Source: Proteobacteria bacterium UBA7420 (GTDB lineage: Bacteria > Pseudomonadota > Gammaproteobacteria > Magnimaribacterales > D2472). Taken from it: a DNA stretch of 7,619 bases. This document shows positions 6,539 to 7,619 of the stretch, piece after piece. Under the pieces are notes generated by a model, which saw only the letters and a list, made by a program, of their open reading frames with translations, was not told where the DNA came from and searched no databases. Every line of letters starts with the position of its first letter. The first letter of the stretch is position 1. The translations under genes were made by a program, and so were the position numbers. The stretch covers positions 1 through 7,619 of the forward strand of contig DKMG01000100.1 in the NCBI GenBank assembly GCA_002469975.1. The letters run 5' to 3'.

Positions 6539-7471
6539 TTACCTAAAGTGATCCCAATTTTTGATGTTTTTAAAAGGGCTATTTAAGATCTTAAGCCTTG
6601 CGCCCTTCATGACTCCAATAGTATGGCATTGTTTCCCTAGAGATTTAATTTTACGCTCTAGTAAATCTAGTTTGTTAGGTGGGACGGTAAACAGCAACTG
6701 ATAGTCATCTCCAAACTCAAGGCATTGTTTGTGAAAGTGGCTATCTGCAACTGGTATCTTTGCAATATCAAGCTCGCAGCCAACACTGGATTGCCCGATA
6801 AGATGGGATAGGTCTTGCAATATGCCATCGGAAATATCAATAGCTGAAGAGGCATGCAACGAGATAGCTTGAGCATATTCCACCTGAGCTTTTGGAAAAA
6901 GGTAAGGTCTTGTTTTAGCATTAATAAGAGGTGATGATTTATAGGTCCTTAGTCCAACATAGGCTTTCCCCAGGGCATCTGACAGACATAAAATATCTCC
7001 AGGCATCGCGCCAGATCTAAGTAAAATGTTTTGACCAGGCCGGCCAAATACTGTGACGCTGATTTGCAGCGGTCCTTTAACTAGGTCACCTCCAACAAGA
7101 GGTATTTTGTGTTCTTTTGATATTTTAACTAGGCCATTTCTAAAGGCTTTCATCCAAGTAGAATCTAAGCTTGGCATACTCAATGAGAGGTTAAATGCTG
7201 TGGGTGCTCCGCCCATGGCTGCGATATCACTAAGAGCAGTGCTTACCGCCCGATACGCAATAGCTTGAGGTGGCATAGTTTTCAGGAAATGAACACCAAC
7301 AACTGAGGTATCAGTGCTAATTAAGAGCTTGGATTTAGGTGCAAGAACAGCGCAATCATCACCGCCTGCAAGCTCCACACTGCTGGAGTCTAGGTAAGAA
7401 GCACCTATCCCCGATAGGTACTTCTTAATAATTTCAAATTCTGAATTTATATTAACTTGGGTATCTTTCAA
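6539..7471 (-). CDS. thiL: Thiamine-monophosphate kinase
   Basis: ThiL phosphorylates thiamine monophosphate with ATP to thiamine diphosphate, the active cofactor. Numbered from TTG 7471 (310 residues; E. coli 325), motifs are EFEIIKKYL (11-19), GGDDCAV (36-42), ISTDTSVVGVHF (51-62), LSDIAAMGG (80-88), LVGGDLVKGP (125-134), RSGAMPGD (152-159), IDISDGILQDL (211-221) and FGDDYQLLFT (253-262), the last a variant of GGEDYELLFT. The PurM-like ATP and metal sites look intact. The start is uncertain: family homology begins at about NSEFEII, and no ATG lies near it. TTG 7471, with AGG five bases upstream and GGGAG twelve, adds 8 residues. GTG 7495 and GTG 7504 would add more. ATA at 7450 aligns best but would be an exceptional start. 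Any of the TTG or GTG choices overlaps the upstream thiolase gene (20 bp for TTG), implying coupled translation. Confidence 0.93.
   Translation of the reverse strand: MKDTQVNINSEFEIIKKYLSGIGASYLDSSSVELAGGDDCAVLAPKSKLLISTDTSVVGVHFLKTMPPQAIAYRAVSTALSDIAAMGGAPTAFNLSLSMPSLDSTWMKAFRNGLVKISKEHKIPLVGGDLVKGPLQISVTVFGRPGQNILLRSGAMPGDILCLSDALGKAYVGLRTYKSSPLINAKTRPYLFPKAQVEYAQAISLHASSAIDISDGILQDLSHLIGQSSVGCELDIAKIPVADSHFHKQCLEFGDDYQLLFTVPPNKLDLLERKIKSLGKQCHTIGVMKGARLKILNSPFKNIKNWDHFR
6541..6544 (-). promoter_or_regulatory. Ribosome binding site of pgpA, within the thiL end
   Basis: AGGT on the - strand, made by the last Arg codon and the stop codon of thiL, lies four bases from the pgpA ATG at 6537. 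It is the clearest Shine-Dalgarno-like site in the window and supports this start and coupling to thiL. Confidence 0.5.
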
Positions 7472-7619
7472 ACAAGCCTGATGCTCCCATTCCACCGCCA
7501 ACACACATGGTCACTACACCAAATTGCTTGTCTTGATTTTGAAGCTCTCGAATGATGTGCCCAACTTGTCTAGAACCTGTCATACCAAATGGGTGCCCAA
7601 TTGAGATGGAGCCACCATT
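7452..7619 (-). CDS. Thiolase (acetyl-CoA acyltransferase family), C-terminal end only
   Basis: On the - strand the window edge opens in frame into the last 55 codons of a thiolase. It begins at the conserved NGGSISIGHPFG (residues 1-12 of the fragment) with the catalytic His9 of the GHP motif. The fragment continues to TMCVGGGMGASGLFE (37-51), whose Cys39 is the acid/base cysteine of thiolases, and ends ERYPS then TAA. Thiolases cleave 3-ketoacyl-CoA in beta-oxidation or condense two acetyl-CoA; which applies here cannot be decided without the N-terminal part and its nucleophilic cysteine. The stop lies inside the probable 5' end of thiL, so the two genes overlap and probably share a transcript. 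Confidence 0.92.
   Translation of the reverse strand, partial: NGGSISIGHPFGMTGSRQVGHIIRELQNQDKQFGVVTMCVGGGMGASGLFERYPS

Noticed and set aside
6667..7268. Short open frames overlapping thiL (6667-6921 on -, 7053-7268 on +)
   Set aside because: Alternative-frame shadows of thiL, whose protein motifs are clear throughout this region.

Overview
The window is an AT-rich, tightly packed stretch of bacterial housekeeping genes. The close match of the RibA, Dxs, PgpA and ThiL sequences to what I remember of the E. coli proteins points to a gammaproteobacterium. The xseB-ispA-dxs order, with ribA, pgpA and thiL nearby on the opposite strand, resembles the pseudomonad arrangement as I recall it. Low G+C, one-base intergenic gaps and overlapping gene ends suggest a compact genome such as those of marine planktonic groups (SAR86-like); that placement is only an inference.

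Left part (1-2490, + strand): the 3' four-fifths of a gene for an RND (AcrB/HAE1-type) inner-membrane efflux transporter, whose start lies outside the window. Middle (2521-5491, + strand): xseB, ispA and dxs, with gaps of 9 and 1 bases, preceded by a likely promoter whose -10 box sits only five bases before the xseB ATG. Right part (5483-7619, - strand): a second run transcribed leftwards: the last 55 codons of a thiolase gene, then thiL, pgpA and ribA. The two runs converge and overlap by 9 bp at the dxs and ribA stop codons, so neither has its own 3' intergenic terminator. There is no gap over 30 bases, and I saw no tRNA, rRNA, mobile element, CRISPR array or riboswitch.

Functionally, Dxs makes 1-deoxy-D-xylulose 5-phosphate for isoprenoids and is also the branch point to thiamine and pyridoxal phosphate. 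IspA builds farnesyl diphosphate from the resulting C5 units. ThiL makes thiamine diphosphate, the cofactor of Dxs. RibA starts riboflavin synthesis, and PgpA completes phosphatidylglycerol synthesis. XseB is the small subunit of exodeoxyribonuclease VII. The thiolase belongs to acyl-CoA metabolism and is not the neighbour usually seen beside thiL (nusB).

I did not find a new biological system here. The points most worth checking are the possible leaderless xseB mRNA, the altered substrate-binding motifs of IspA, the missing ATG of thiL inside the thiolase gene, the overlapping dxs/ribA ends, and the replaced proton-relay residues in the RND pump.
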